A DNA stretch of 64,000 nucleotides from Aselliscus stoliczkanus (GCA_033961575.1 CM066736.1:89821352-89885351), one strand, 5' to 3'. Counted from the stretch's first letter, positions 25,329 through 37,779 are shown. Made by a program: numbers and translations. The notes: generated from the letters alone by a model not told the origin.

Positions 25329-25818
25329 TGGTCAATTGATTTTTTTTTTAAAGATTTTTTTATTGGGGAATTGAGGGAGGGAACAGCATTGGGGAACCGG
25401 GGAAGGGGAACAGACAAGTTGCTGTCCTTTTGTTCTTCAGTCTAGTTGTGGAGGACATTGCTTCACTGGCCCATGTTGGTATCATCATTATGCTCTTCTC
25501 AGGTGAGGCAGATCAGTCACTGGCCTCTGGACGGCCGCTCACAGCGGCTCTTGGCAGCTCACACCAGCTGCCGGCCACTCACGCTCGCTGCTGGCCACTC
25601 ACTGTAGCCTATGGCAGCCACTGCAGCAGGGGCTGCAGCTATTCCATCCCAGGGACTCACAGCAGCCCAGCTCCAGACGGAGCTGTTGTTCACCATCTTA
25701 GCTGTAGAGGGCAGTGCCACTGGCCCTCATGTGGGATCCGAACTGGGGCCACTGGCATCCCAAGCCAGCTAGCTCTTAACCAACATGCCACTTGGCCCAC
25801 CCTGGTCAATTGATTTTT
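25329..25818 (-). mobile_element. Long tRNA-derived SINE, minus strand, 16-bp target duplication
   Basis: Insert 25345-25802. Begins on the plus strand with T-run, AAAGATTTTTTTATTGGGGA (tail) and ends with the head (CTCTTAACCAACATGCCACT). TGGTCAATTGATTTTT repeats at 25329-25344 and 25803-25818. Confidence 0.92.
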
Positions 25819-26463
25819 AAACAAAAAATCATTAGCCTAAATGTGATTGTAATACTATAAAACTTCCAGAAGAGAACACATGAGGAAATCTTTGAGAGTT
25901 TTGTTATGCAAATAATTCTAAGTTAGACACACCTAAAGCACAACTTTTAACAGCAAAAAAAAAAAAAGGACAAATTATGCTTAATTCAAATTTTTACAGA
26001 AATGCTGACACTGTTAAGAGAATGAAAGAGCAAGTCACAGACTAGGGGAAAATCTTTACAAATTATATAAACAACAAAGGCTTTTTTTTATCTAGAATAA
26101 ATATTAAAATAAAAACTATAAATTCAACAACAATAAAAGCAGCAACCCAATAAGAAACAATGGGTAAAAGATTTATACATTTCACCAAAAAAAATATCCA
26201 AACATACATATAAAAAGAGGCTCAACAGTATTAGTAATTAGGAAACACAAATTGAAAACAACATGTTGTGATGCCACTATTAGAATAACAAAAATAAGAG
26301 ATAATTTAAAGTGTTGGTTGGAATGCAAAGCAACTAGGACTCATATACTGGTAATGGGAATGCAAATGAATTTCAATGGATATAAATTTAAAAAGCATTT
26401 AAAAAATTTAAAGTCTCATAAGAGCATTTGGCATTTTGGTTCTTTAAAATTTACCTTTCAAGG

Positions 26464-26605
26464 CTCATCCATATTTTATTTATTTATTTTTTTTAAGAGG
26501 GCAGTATCACTGGCCCTCATCTATGGAATCCGAACCTGGGTTGCTGGCATCCTAAGCCAGCTCTTAACCACTGCGCAACTCAGCCAGCCCACTCATCCAT
26601 ATTTT
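26464..26605 (-). mobile_element. Short tRNA-derived SINE, minus strand, 14-bp target duplication
   Basis: Insert 26478-26591 with a TTTA-rich tail side and GAGGGCAGTATCACTGGCCC. CTCATCCATATTTT repeats exactly at 26464-26477 and 26592-26605. Confidence 0.9.
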
Positions 26606-27663
26606 CTTATGTCCTCCGTCTCTCTCCCCCATTTTCTCATTATATATTCCTTGTTTCCTACTTCTTTCCTTTCTTCTTTTCTTCTGTCCTTCCATCCTGC
26701 CATTTGTTTCATACAACAAATTTTTTTGTTCATCGTGATCATATAATGTATATTAACCCTGGGTTATGGATTGATGCATCTGTGTACTAGTAAGCCAGTT
26801 TTTAGAATGCCTTGGAAATGTATTAAGAATGAGTCAATAAGAAAGAATATGTTTTGGGAAAAGTATACAATTTTATTAATGCTAAAAATTATCCTGATGT
26901 TATGAAAACTACTTAAGGATAGACAAGATATATTGAATAGTCTTACAAATTATTTGCAACTTCATTTTCAACTTCTCATGATTATGCTTTTTCATGAGGC
27001 TTTCATACAAAATCAAATTTATGTGGCAGTGAAATAATTTAACTAGCCGTATTAAGACATCTGTCTAACTCAAATTTGGTTAGTGCTAAATGTTATTAGA
27101 GTAATATTTTCTAAAGAAATTGACAAAAATAAGAGAAGCCTCGTTACTCATTCAGTTAAGAGAAAGAAGGAATAGGTAAACTCAAGGATAAGCAAAGCAA
27201 TTTATTTTTATGTGAATAAAAAGTTAAGATGTTATTGAAATAGTCCATGTAGTAGAAATAGTGTTTAGAATTATATAACATTGCTAGATGTAGAAAGAGA
27301 GTAACAATATTAGAAATATTTAAGAGGTAAAATTCAGCACTTATTTATTTGATGACATATTTATTTTTCTATTTTATATGACTAGATGGGTTGAATTAGC
27401 AACTGAGATATAAAAGTTAAAAAAATAACCAGTTAAGGTATAGGAGGGAAAGCATAAAATTCCATTTTAAAGTTATAGATTCGCTGATTTTTATAAATAT
27501 GAGTGATACAGAGGTGAAATGATGACCACAAGACAGATACATATAACTGTCTGAAAATCAGACGTAAAAATCGGTATCAAATATATAGATTTGGAATGAA
27601 TCTGCTTCTATGTAGAGTTGAATACATATATTTATTTATATGGATAATATGAACAAATTCATG

Positions 27664-27664
<1 letters not shown>

Positions 27665-27705
<41 letters not shown>
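27665..27705. repeat. (CA)n microsatellite
   Basis: About 41 bp of pure CA/AC repeat. Confidence 0.95.
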
Positions 27706-27709
<4 letters not shown>

Positions 27710-29362
27710 AATTCAGTTGCCAAGGGAGAAGAGGAAATGGGAAGAGCAGTGGTCCAGTAGGAGATAGAGTCAAAGCTAAGAGAGGTGGATATTGAGAAAG
27801 ATTGGATGAAATTAACACAATTTTTTTGAATGAGTAAGGGAAATTTTTTTCTATAGAATATTAAGGAAGCAAGATTGAGTGAGTGGGAGTCAGAAATATG
27901 AATATTTGAAATTGCTTTTGATAAGAATGGGATTCATATGCTATCAAGAAAAATTAAAATAATTAACTGAAAATAGATCCTCTAAATGTACAGGACCATG
28001 CAATCTGACCTATTGCATAGTCAGTCTCCTCTATCCATTTTCAGTTTTGAAGATATTAAAATGAAAAAAGAGATGGTAACAAATGTTTAGTTTTATATTT
28101 GTACTTGCAATATCACAGAAAGTTAAAAGAAATCAGAATCAATGTAAAATACAATGATCAACCTACATAAGTGAAAAAGAAGAACAAAAACAACAAACAA
28201 TGTTGGCTGAGAAATTGGAATAAAGTTATCGTGATTCAGTTACTCCAAAACCTTATTTGGCAATATATAAGAAAAATATGAATAAGAGCATGACTTAAGT
28301 ATCATAAGATGATAAGATGACATATTTACAATGAACAGTGGACTATGGAGGTTAAGATAATGCAAATAGAGCAATTCCACATTTTAATTATTTGAAACAG
28401 TATTAAAATTGGTTATATGATGTAGAGATGAATTTTATTTGAGTTAAAAAACTCAACACTTTGTGGATGGTATTGAAAGCATAATCTACAGTAATATTAA
28501 ATTATTCTAGGACTATCATCTATAAATAAATGGTAAGTGAATAAGATAGTTAAGTATATGAGCCTCATTCTATATGAGGATTTTTTTTCTTACCTAGATT
28601 GGTGACCTTCAAGTTCCAGGAAGTCCAGGGCACACCTAGGGGCAGCAAGAAGCCCCTGTTTTATTATTTCTATTGTAAGTATAATATCTACAACCAATTC
28701 TTACAATTACATCAAGAATCTGGGCCAGTTCCTAGTGTAATTCTTTTTTCCTTTCAGATCAATGAGAATGATACTTAACTTATCCATTTTGCAGGAGTAT
28801 TAAAGTCATGAGGATTATGATGATGAAAGTATAAAATAAATGTAATAAATTACATAACTGATAAATCTCAGAATTAATGTTAGGTATTGTTGTGATTATT
28901 AATGCTCCTGCTGTTATTATTATTATTCTTCAGAGGGCAGTTGGGACAGCAGTGTTATTTGAAGGTAATAGTTGGATATAATGGAATATGAACTATCTCT
29001 TGATTGATTGGTGCATTGATTAATTACTCCCTGAAGAGTCTCTTGCTTTCCTTTTGCACTGAATATGACAGGACTTATTAGGTTAATACTAAAAACTGAA
29101 AAATGCAGGTCAACCAGCACAAAAAGTTCATTCATTGGGGAATCATTTCAACTTTAGAATTCATGGGAAAAATGAAATGGGAAAATCATGGAGTCACTTT
29201 TCCTTGGGATATTTTTGTTAATTTTGCTGGGTTTTGAGAAAAATAAAGGCAACTATTACTCATTTCCAGACATGGAAAGAATGAGGTGGCTAACATGGCC
29301 ATGAGAGATTATGATTGAGCATTCATCAGCCTCTGGAACTCCCCAACAACCAAACACGCATG

Positions 29363-29364
<2 letters not shown>

Positions 29365-29409
<45 letters not shown>
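29365..29409. repeat. (CA)n microsatellite
   Basis: About 45 bp of pure CA repeat. The 92- and 96-residue frames over it are repeat translations. Confidence 0.95.
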
Positions 29410-29411
<2 letters not shown>

Positions 29412-29756
29412 TCCAAATAGCCTCCTCAATACAATCTCATTTCCCAGATGTGAGAATCTAGGAGGTGATTTTATAGCCCTAGAGAGACTCCTTACTCTTG
29501 GAGGCCTGGGGAATAACCCTGTTCCTAGATCTGTGAAACTCTCCATGGTATGGTACAGGGAGGGGTTTAGAGCAGCTCAGAAAATATAAATTCTCACATG
29601 GGTAGTGGCAATGGTTTGGCCAAGCGAGCCTCAGACTGCTTGAGAATCTTCTCCTAGCTGGGGAATAGTCTCACAACTAGGTAAGTTTTAGGTCGAAATC
29701 ATAGGATAAAGTTGATATAGGACAGAATATTGTAAGATTTCATAACTGAAGTTTCT

Positions 29757-30112
29757 TTTTTTTAAATTAAAGTTTATTGGGGTAACAATGGTTAGTAAAG
29801 TTACACAGGTTTCAAGTGTACAATCCTGTAATACATCATCTGTATATCACATTGTGTATTCACCACCCAGAGTCAGTTCTCCTTCCATCACCATATATTT
29901 GACCCCATTTATCCTCACCTAACACCTCCCTCCCCCCTCACCCTCTGGTAACCTCTAAACTATTGTCTATCTCTATCAGTTTTTGTTTCTTTGTTTGTTT
30001 GTCTTTTTCCTTTGTTGCTTTCAATTTTACATCCCACATATCAGTGAAATCATATGGTTCTTGATTTTTTTTTCTGACTTATTTTGTTTAGCATAACAGT
30101 CTCAGGTTGATT
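29757..30112 (-). mobile_element. 5'-truncated L1, 3' UTR, minus strand
   Basis: T-run, then AAAGTTTATTGGGGTAACAA, TTTCAAGTGTACAATCCTGT and CACCACCCAGAGTCAGTTCT in the order of the 3' UTR read antisense, ending at GCATAACAGTCTCAGG. No clear target duplication found. Confidence 0.88.
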
Positions 30113-30420
30113 GTCTCCCAACCACTTACCTCCACATCCTGGTATCTTTCCTTTGTCCTTTCTCTAACCCAAGCACTCCATATTCTTGTGCTCTTGCCTT
30201 CTTGCTGATTCATACCTACTTTAAGGAAAATATATGAAAACAACTTCTTCAACCTCATGGTGAATAAGTCACATTTTTCTAATATGTAAATAGATAACTG
30301 ATTTTCTATAGTGAATGTTTTGCCTTAGAAAGTAGGGAACTCCCAGTCATGGAAACTAATGTAGACAGAAGGTACATGTCCCCTATAGAATGCTGCATTA
30401 GTGTTTTTATATCAGTTAGT

Positions 30421-30945
30421 CATTGAACTTTTTTTTTAAGTTTATTGGGGTGACAGTGGTTAGTAAAGTTGCATAGGCTTCAAGTGTACAATTCTGTAAT
30501 ACATCATCTATATATCACATTGTGTATTCACCACCCAGAGTCAGTTCTCCTTCCATCGCCATATATTTGACCCCCTTTACCCTCTTCTACTATTGCCCCT
30601 TCTCCCTTACCCTCTGGTAACCACTGAACTATTGTCTCTGTCTATAAGTTTTTGTTTCTTTATTTGTTTATCTTGTTACTTTGTGGCTTTCAGTTTTATA
30701 TTCAGTGAAGTCATATGGTTCTCAATTTTTTCTGTCTGACTTACTTTGCTTAGCAGGATAATCTCAAGATCCATCCATGTTGCCATAAATGGCACTATTT
30801 CATCTTTTCTTATGGCAGAGTAGTATTCCATTGTGTATATATACCACATCTTCTTGATCTAATCTCTGATGTTCATTGCAGCTTTCTTTACAGTGGCCAA
30901 GAGATGGAAGCAACCAATGCGTCCTTTGATAGACATTGAACTTTT
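30421..30945 (-). mobile_element. 5'-truncated L1 with 5' inversion, 12-bp target duplication
   Basis: Insert about 30433-30933. Antisense 3' UTR and ORF2 end run from 30433 to about 30862. The last roughly 70 bp (ATTGCAGCTTTCTTTACAGT, AAGAGATGGAAGCAACC) is L1 in plus sense, the inverted-5'-end pattern of twin priming. CATTGAACTTTT repeats at 30421-30432 and 30934-30945. Confidence 0.85.
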
Positions 30946-33654
30946 CAAATTCCTTTCATCTAGAACCTTAGAATGATTGGTGTTTGAGAATTTTCCCCTT
31001 GAGAAGGGAATCTGTGGCTCTACCATCAGGTGAGGGGTAGTTACAATTAATCTCTAGATCAGGAAGGCTCTTCTTCCTATTTCCTCAGGTCCTTCCTGCC
31101 TATCATACAATCCTGGTATAAAGAAGCACTTTATTAAGTGCTTTACTATTAAGTAAACCTCTCTTGTTAAGGCCAGTCCATTACTCTATCATTCACAAAC
31201 ACCCTAGAATTCCTGGAAACTTGGAAGTTTCCCTAGTATTTACAGCAAATGGAACTGTTTTTTTGTTTGCTGCTACTCACACAATAGAGAAATTTTGCAA
31301 TTTTATTTCTTGTTCACCTGCTCCTTCAATCTAAGATCTGTAATGAGGTTATGTAGCTTTTGGTAGCCTAGGGGAGCCGATACAAAACACTTAAACAGTC
31401 TATTTTTCCTTAAATGTGGCTGTATGGATATCAGAGTGTCAGGGCTGGATGAAGCTTCCAAAGTAAGAACTTGAGATCTAAGAACCTAACCTTCAGGACT
31501 TGAACTCTAGATCTTGAGCAACATAAACAAAGAACAAAATCTAAGGACTTACATCAGGGAGTAGGCATCTTTGCCAAGAGGTGCCTTTTGGTTCGGTCTT
31601 CTCTAACTGAATCATCAAGACCCCATTGAACTTAGTTGAATTTTTCTCAACAAGGCTCAGCCTCATACCCTCTGGCCCTTCTCATCTGTTTTTCTACTAA
31701 AAAGGTGTTTGACTCCGCGAAAGTTGTTTTCTTTATCTCGGCTTCAATGTCTTTACTAGTAAAATGTGAAATAGATCAACTTCTACTTCTATTCATTGAA
31801 TCTCTCTTTTTTCTTTTTATTCTTTTTCTCTTCTCTCTTTCCCATATCTTATTTTCTTTTGTTTATGTCTTAAACTTTTCTCTCATTTCTTCTCTTTATT
31901 ACAATTATTTAAAAAACTTAAACATTTTCTTTCTCAAAACCCACCAAATCACAAAAATTGAAATAACAGTTTAGTGGAAGGACAGAAAATATATGCTGGC
32001 AATCTGATGGTCCAGATATTTGCACCAACAATGGAAAGAAATAGATATTTTATAAAAAAAAGGAAAATAAGCTGGGGAAATCTAAATCAGAAATCTTTCT
32101 ATGAGGGTATTTTGGGAGATTTCAAAAACAATTTTAGTATGGTTTTTGATACATCGTGAGGATGGGTCAGCCAAAGGTTTATACATACTGTCGGATTGAG
32201 ACACTCAATATATGCAGAGCAGAGGGTAAATTATTAAAGAGTTATGGAAGATACAAAATTAAATATAATTTTTTTTTGCTGATGGAAAACAATCTGTCAG
32301 TTTTCATTTCCACCAACTGTGAAGAACTCTGTTCAAAAAGTCTAAAACAGACAAACGAACAAAACAAAAAACAAGAAAGAAACAAAAAAAACCCCAACAT
32401 AAACACTGAGACCATATGAAGAGAATAGCTTTTTATTTCAAGTAATCATAATGAAAAGCACACATGTTGTTTTCTAAGGCTTCTGCATTTTAAATCCTCA
32501 CATGGCCCCTGTGGTTTAGGATTATGGTTATCCACATGTTACATCTGTAGGGCTACACTGAGGGACAAGGTAACTGTAATCTGATTACAGCCCTAGAGAA
32601 CATTACAAGATGTATGGCTCTCAGTCTGGGTTCTTAACACTACACTGGCTCTTAGTCATCTTTATTCCAGTCAACTGATGAAGGCAACTGATGAATGTCT
32701 GAAGGTTGAGAGCTTCTCAAAGACAGTCTACTCTGGCTTTCATGTCAAAAGTTGAATGACCCCATCCAGGAGGCCTTTGGAATGAATACAGTTACTGATT
32801 CTGGCAACATGAGTATGTCATCCAGATCTCTACTAAGGCCTCTATACTGACTCAGCCAGAGTCATGAATCAATGCCGTTATGAATGATCACTATGCTTTA
32901 GCAATAGGATTGCCAGATGGTCCTGATCCTTTAAAAAAAGGCTTCAGGTAAGCCTTGGGGGTGGGGGGGTCTCATTTCCTCTTGGATAAATTGAGTTACT
33001 CTAAAAAAGAGAATTGCTATTGTTGCTTTCACAAGTATAATTTGCTCCCCCTTCTACTAAGATTTCACTAGGTTGGAGATGAAAAATACATTTCATTTTC
33101 TAAGATTAGAAGTGGCTGTTTGAGGTTCCTGCTGAGAGTTATTCTGAGACCACATCCAGGTTCAGGGGAAATGAAGAAAGGTCATGCTCAAATAGAAGCA
33201 TAGGCATGCTCACTGGGCATTTCCATCCCTGCCCTACATACAAGATTCACTACCTTCATGAAAGTTTTGGCATAGGAGTGTGATGGGTGGGAATGGCATC
33301 CTTTGTGGGGAACAGATAATTCATATTTATATTGATTCTTAGTTATTATGTCCTCAGCCTCTGATTCAACAGCTTATAACTTATTAATTAGGAAAAGGGA
33401 AGAAAGGTCAGGAGAGGCAGAATGTTTTACCTAATGTATTGGCATTACAAGTACATGCTTTAACTGAATATGACTTATTTATAGTTGGGTGGGTCTTTTT
33501 CCTTTGGCTCAGTAGAAGCTTTTTTAATAGGATACACATTGGACTAGTAGTTTCAGGGGTTCAGTCCTCCTTTATACTCTCCCCAACCCATGTGAAAATA
33601 AAACAGTTCAATTCCAAGGGAAGTCAGATTCTAATATCTTGTTAATACCTGTTA
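30946..33654. other. Upstream region of the OR at 33725; no other gene recognised
   Basis: Contains a pyrimidine-rich run (31797-31880) and a MIR-like relic. Frames up to 112 residues (31636-31974) are low-complexity and not gene-like. A non-coding first exon for the OR gene would be expected here or further left. Confidence 0.3.
32460..32660 (-). mobile_element. MIR SINE relic
   Basis: Antisense MIR-like order: TTTTAAATCCTCACATGGCC, GGATTATGGTTATCCACATG, GGGACAAGGTAACTGTAATC, CTCAGTCTGGGTTCTTAACA. Confidence 0.5.
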
Positions 33655-33666
33655 CTGTATTTTTAG
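33655..33666 (+). promoter_or_regulatory. Candidate splice acceptor upstream of the OR at 33725
   Basis: A pyrimidine-rich stretch ending TGTATTTTTAG lies about 58 nt before the ATG. It fits the usual spacing between the coding-exon acceptor and the start in OR genes. Inferred from sequence only. Confidence 0.3.
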
Positions 33667-33724
33667 GAAGCCACCTGTCAGGATTGCACAAGCTCCCTAC
33701 TCATGTATTTGTCACATTGGCTTC

Positions 33725-34681
33725 ATGGCAGATAACAACCACTCCCACTTCCAACACCTTTACTTTGTCTTAACTGGAATCCCAGGACTTGAACAAAAGT
33801 ACTACTGGATGGCATTCCCACTGGGTGCTATGTATGTCATTGCCCTCTTTGGCAATGGTGTCATCATTTCTACCATCAAGTCTGAATTGTCCCTCCATAT
33901 CCCCATGTACTACTTTCTGTGTATGCTGGCATTGGCAGACATGGGGCTTGCCCTTTGTACTTTGCCCTCTATGCTAGGAATATTCTGGTTTAACTACAAG
34001 TCCATCACCTTTGATGCCTGCCTTGTTCAGATGTACTTCATCCACACCTTCTCAGCCATTGAGTCTGGTGTTCTGGTGGCCATGGCCTTTGATCGAGTTA
34101 TAGCAATCTGGAACCCTCTCAGGTACAGCACCATCCTAACTAATGGTGTGGTCTGCAGAACAGGGGTAATCATCTTGACAAGGGCAGTCTGTGTGGTCTT
34201 CCCTGTGCCTTTTCTCATCAAGCGGCTCCCCTTCTATGGCTCCAACATCCTCTCCCACTCATTCTGCCTCCACCAAGATGTCATGCGCCTTGCCTGTGCC
34301 AGCACCCGTGTCAACAGTCTCTATGGCCTCATTGCTGTCATCTTCACCAAGGGCTCTGACTCCCTCTCCATCCTCCTTTCCTATGTGTTCATACTCCGAA
34401 CAGTAATGGCCATTACCTTAGGGGAGGGCCGGCTGAAGGCACTCAACACCTGTGTTTCACACATCTGTGCTGTACTCATCTTCTATGTACCACTCATCGG
34501 GGTGTCTGTCATTCATCGTTTTGGAAAGCATCTTTCACCGCTGACCCATGCTCTCATGGCTTATGCCTACCTTATTGTACCCCCTTTGTTAAACCCCATA
34601 GTCTATACTGTGAAGACCAAGGAGATACGAAGGAAGATTATCCAGATATTTGTTCAAACCAAGATCACTGCAGAGAGTTAG
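33725..34681 (+). CDS. Intact olfactory receptor, family 51
   Basis: Odorant-sensing class I G-protein-coupled receptor expected in the olfactory cilium membrane. The 318-residue single-exon frame shows the full family pattern: sequon N5-H-S, GN at 43-44 (TM1), LHIPMYYFLCMLALAD at 57-72 (TM2), C99, MAFDRVIAIW at 120-129 (TM3 end), C181 and C191 in loop 2, SY at 219-220 (TM5), KALNTCVSHICAV at 238-250 (TM6) and PPLLNPIVY at 286-294 (TM7). LHIPMYYF and the TM4-TM5 wording LIKRLPFYGSNILSHSF place it in family 51; I cannot name the subfamily member. The DRY-type motif is unusual: V and W stand where F/Y and C are normal. The ATG has G at +4 but a weak -3 base. Two OR pseudogenes to the right share its FLIKRLPF wording, suggesting local duplication. 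Ligand unknown. Confidence 0.9.
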   Translation: MADNNHSHFQHLYFVLTGIPGLEQKYYWMAFPLGAMYVIALFGNGVIISTIKSELSLHIPMYYFLCMLALADMGLALCTLPSMLGIFWFNYKSITFDACLVQMYFIHTFSAIESGVLVAMAFDRVIAIWNPLRYSTILTNGVVCRTGVIILTRAVCVVFPVPFLIKRLPFYGSNILSHSFCLHQDVMRLACASTRVNSLYGLIAVIFTKGSDSLSILLSYVFILRTVMAITLGEGRLKALNTCVSHICAVLIFYVPLIGVSVIHRFGKHLSPLTHALMAYAYLIVPPLLNPIVYTVKTKEIRRKIIQIFVQTKITAES

Positions 34682-34739
34682 GGTCTGCCTGTTTGACAGA
34701 GGAAGAATCTATTCTGTAAAAGCTCTTATAACTATGAAA

Positions 34740-34745
34740 AATAAA
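34740..34745 (+). promoter_or_regulatory. Polyadenylation signal AATAAA
   Basis: A canonical AATAAA stands about 60 nt after the stop codon of the OR gene, followed by T-rich sequence. Use of it would give a very short 3' UTR. OR transcripts often use several more distal sites, so use is unproven. Confidence 0.35.
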
Positions 34746-35480
34746 GGTTTATATATATTTTTTCCACATTTCTGTGTGATTTGAATTGGGCAAAGATAGA
34801 TTTGCCTATTCTTAGAGCATACTTTCCTATTCCTGTGCCAAACTGCCTTTTTCCCAGTACAGAAAGAGTGACATCAATAGCAACCGTTCAACGTACTGTC
34901 CTGTATCCCTGCATTTATGAGTTGACATATAACAACTGAAGACAGGAAATATCACTAATTCCATTTTGTAATAATGCTTTTGGACAGAAATAGTTCATTA
35001 GTTTTATGCTTTTTAAATTAAATCTCTTTAAATTGATTTAATTTAATATTCTAGCTCAAGAGTTCAGAATGACCTCCATTGGCTTAATAGGGAAAAAAAT
35101 GAACTATACTTATTAAATAATAAGAGAACACCTGGGGATAATACATTATTAAATAATATATGAATCTGAAAAATGATCACACTTTAGGATTAAGAATGTA
35201 AACGTTTACAATTGAGCAGGGGCCAACTGTGTTGCATAATTTGGGATCAAAAATTTAGAGTGATTTTTAGGTCTTCCATGTGTGACACTGGGTATTCTCT
35301 TACCTTCTCATAACTGCAATTTTTAATTTTGAAAAATGGAAATGATATCACTTGGCATCCAGCATTGTTACAAAATTAAATTTAATCATATAAATACAAT
35401 TATTTGTAAACTTTGAAATGCTGTGAACCTATAAGAAGTGTTAAAAATATCAAATGTAAGAGAATAAGAGAACTTACATT
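34746..35480. other. Downstream of the OR gene, nothing firm recognised
   Basis: A+T-rich. The part at 35280-35450 (AATGGAAATGATATCACTTG) may be a decayed plus-sense MIR. Confidence 0.3.
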
Positions 35481-35489
35481 TATAGACTG

Positions 35490-35645
35490 GCCATTAAGTA
35501 AAAGAAACAGGGCCAGTGCCTTCTACATGTTACCTTATTTGATAATTATAGCATCCCTGTGAGGGAAGGTGTTATGTACTATTTCCAGATGAAGATATGA
35601 GGCACAGAGCCACTCATTTGTTGGCCAAGACTCAGTTAGGCAGAT
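35490..35645 (-). mobile_element. MIR SINE relic
   Basis: Antisense MIR order: TGCCTTCTACATGTTACCTT, TCCCTGTGAGGGAAGGTG, TTTCCAGATGAAGATATGAG, GGCACAGAGCCAC. Confidence 0.6.
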
Positions 35646-35718
35646 TTCCTGGAGAATGTTGGACACCATGTATGTCGTTGGAGTTAGATAAAATGAGTTA
35701 GACTGAGTGGAGAAGACA

Positions 35719-35758
35719 CTCATAATAAAGGTTTAAACCTCATAATAAAGGTTTAAAG
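35719..35758. repeat. 20-bp tandem duplication
   Basis: CTCATAATAAAGGTTTAAAC is immediately repeated with only the last base changed. Confidence 0.9.
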
Positions 35759-37400
35759 AATCATTATGGATTTTGTTTGAAGGCAAACTAAGTATAGGAA
35801 ATAAAAAGAACAAAGGTACATGTATATACAGAGCTTTTTGAACCCCTCAACATGGTCCAAATGACTTTTTTTTTCTTTTCTTTAAAAGCATTTTTATTTG
35901 ACTCTTTTGTACTAAATATTGAAACAATGTGAGTACTTTCCACCTTCTAATTTGCTGTTTGATTGTTAAAAATCTATGACAAAAGATTCTGTGTTACTTG
36001 AGTGGTGTCATTATCTATTACTCAAATGAGTATTGAGTTTAGAAGTTTGTTAGCACAAACCCTGGGTTGGTTAAGATTAATTCAGTAAGAGTATGCATGC
36101 AAGGAATGAATATTTCCATTTTAATACTGCTTTCAAGTTCAAGAGGACTTACTGAATTAATCTTAAATTGTTTCATAAAATATAAGCTTTCTTTTTTAAT
36201 TCTATAAGAAACACAAGCACATTGCAGACATTTAACAAAATCATAAAGTATAAAATAGCATTTAAATTTTCTGGACTATGCAGGAGAGTTGAGCCCTATC
36301 ACTCCTGGAGGCTCTTGGTAAGAGTTAGCCAACACGATCACAGTCCTGAATCTGCAGCAGGGAGTGCAATCTAGAGCTATTCCTGTTGGTAAGAAGCTAG
36401 GTAGGTCTCAAGCTGTTCCTTTGACTTGGGGGTAAGGTCCTTAGATGTAGTATAAAGCGACCAATATTCTCAGGGTATGAACAAGTCTCTTTGATGACTT
36501 TTAGTTCTTGGGTGTTTTCAACCATATGTGATGCTTGAAATTTAATATGCCAAAAATTTTTAAATCATACTTGATAGTTTAGAGACAAATAGAAATGCTC
36601 TGCATAGCTATTGTCTTTGGTGACTTAAGTACATAAAGGCCGAAACAAGTGTTCTGGTGAAAGAGCCTATTGGTTTCCCTATGTCCCTTTCTGTCACCTT
36701 CACTTTTATCCTTTAAAGATGAAGATGATGATGGCCAGAGCAACAGCAGTAGTAGTACTAGCTGCAATAGTATAAGGGTGATGGTATACTTTTAGGGATT
36801 TAGCAATCTAGTTTGGTTAACTGAATTATAGCTTGATTTACTTTATTTTGTGGCTTTTCCCCCCTCTTCTTTGTTTTTCTCCCTCACTTCCTGATTTAAT
36901 TGCTCTGCTTTCCCAAGGCTACTTGCATACCTCTTTAATCTACTTAATCAGCAGAACAATAATTTGTAAGAAACTGAGTCAGCCTTCAGTCATCAGGACA
37001 ACAGCAATCAGGCTGCTGTTTCTGGACTGGGATTTTCTGTCACATGGCATATGAATCACTCCTAAGACCGGGTTGGAGATAATCATCTCAGATACCAGGA
37101 GAGTAGCATGACTAACTTCCCCTTTCCTTTGTTCTGTTCTTTCTTGTGTACCTGTAAAACCTCTGACTGTTCTAGGAAGGAGGAAGGTGGTCTCTGAGAC
37201 AATAGTCTGCCATTTTCCCTGAATGCCAGCATTTTGAATAAACCTACTTTGCTTTCCATCAATCCTTGTTTTTCGATCATTGGCTCATGAGCCAAGCAGC
37301 TGAACCTGAGTTTGGTAACAATACCATCTACTAAATAATAACCAAAAATAACTAGTATTTTAGACATGTTTTCATTATTTCTGGAATTAACTATGAATGA
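35759..37400. other. No gene recognised
   Basis: Mixed sequence without coding signature. Minus-strand frames of 62 and 115 residues (36579-36767, 37083-37430) resemble no family known to me. Confidence 0.3.
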
Positions 37401-37409
37401 ATATATTAA

Positions 37410-37630
37410 GAGCAAGGGCTTAGGTGTCATACACTCCTGGGTTTAAATTCAGGATGTGTCACTCATTATCTGTGTGATCTGGGCAATTATTTAATGCTAA
37501 TTGTCCTAATCTACAAAATCTAGGTAGGATTGCTTATTTTATAAAGTTACAGAGATTAAAAGACTTAATGCATGTAAGACAGCCCAGGGCTTGGAAATAA
37601 GCATTTAATAAATATCAGCTGGTATTATTA
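37410..37630 (+). mobile_element. MIR SINE relic, well preserved
   Basis: Plus-sense MIR order: AGAGCAAGGGCTTAGGTGTC, TCCTGGGTTTAAATTCAGG, TGTGTGATCTGGGCAATTAT, AGCCCAGGGCTTGGAAATAA, TAATAAATATCAGCTGGTAT. A short antisense MIR-like piece follows at 37670-37775. Confidence 0.8.
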
Positions 37631-37779
37631 TTACTGTTATTATTATTAATTATTGTTCTCAATTGAAAAAACACATTGAGGCACAGAGGGTTTATGTTAC
37701 TTGGTCAAGTTCATATACAAGTTAAGTGGGCACAGCCACAATTTGAAACATCGTTACTCTAGCTCCAAGATTAACAAGC

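Larger units (their letters stand above)
19520..26463 (+). mobile_element. Ancient L1 (plus sense), split by later insertions
   Basis: Left arm (19520-19955) is decayed ORF2 reverse-transcriptase text (ACTCAATAATGGAATATTTA, TCACAGATAGCATGAGAACC). After a 5-kb younger L1 the right arm resumes near 24990 with later ORF2 text (TATAAAGCATTGATAAAAGA, TATATAAATGGAGAGAACAA), continues past a long SINE at 25345-25802 and fades near 26460. The two arms are in natural order, so the younger L1 and the SINE are nested in this one. Confidence 0.75.
26606..29756. other. Long A+T-rich stretch, no gene recognised
   Basis: No coding signature. Holds two CA repeats. Parts of 28060-28500 could be very old LINE sequence, but I cannot assign them. 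Confidence 0.3.

Noticed and set aside
25430..25813. Plus-strand frame of 127 residues
   Set aside because: Antisense reading of the minus-strand long SINE at 25345-25802.
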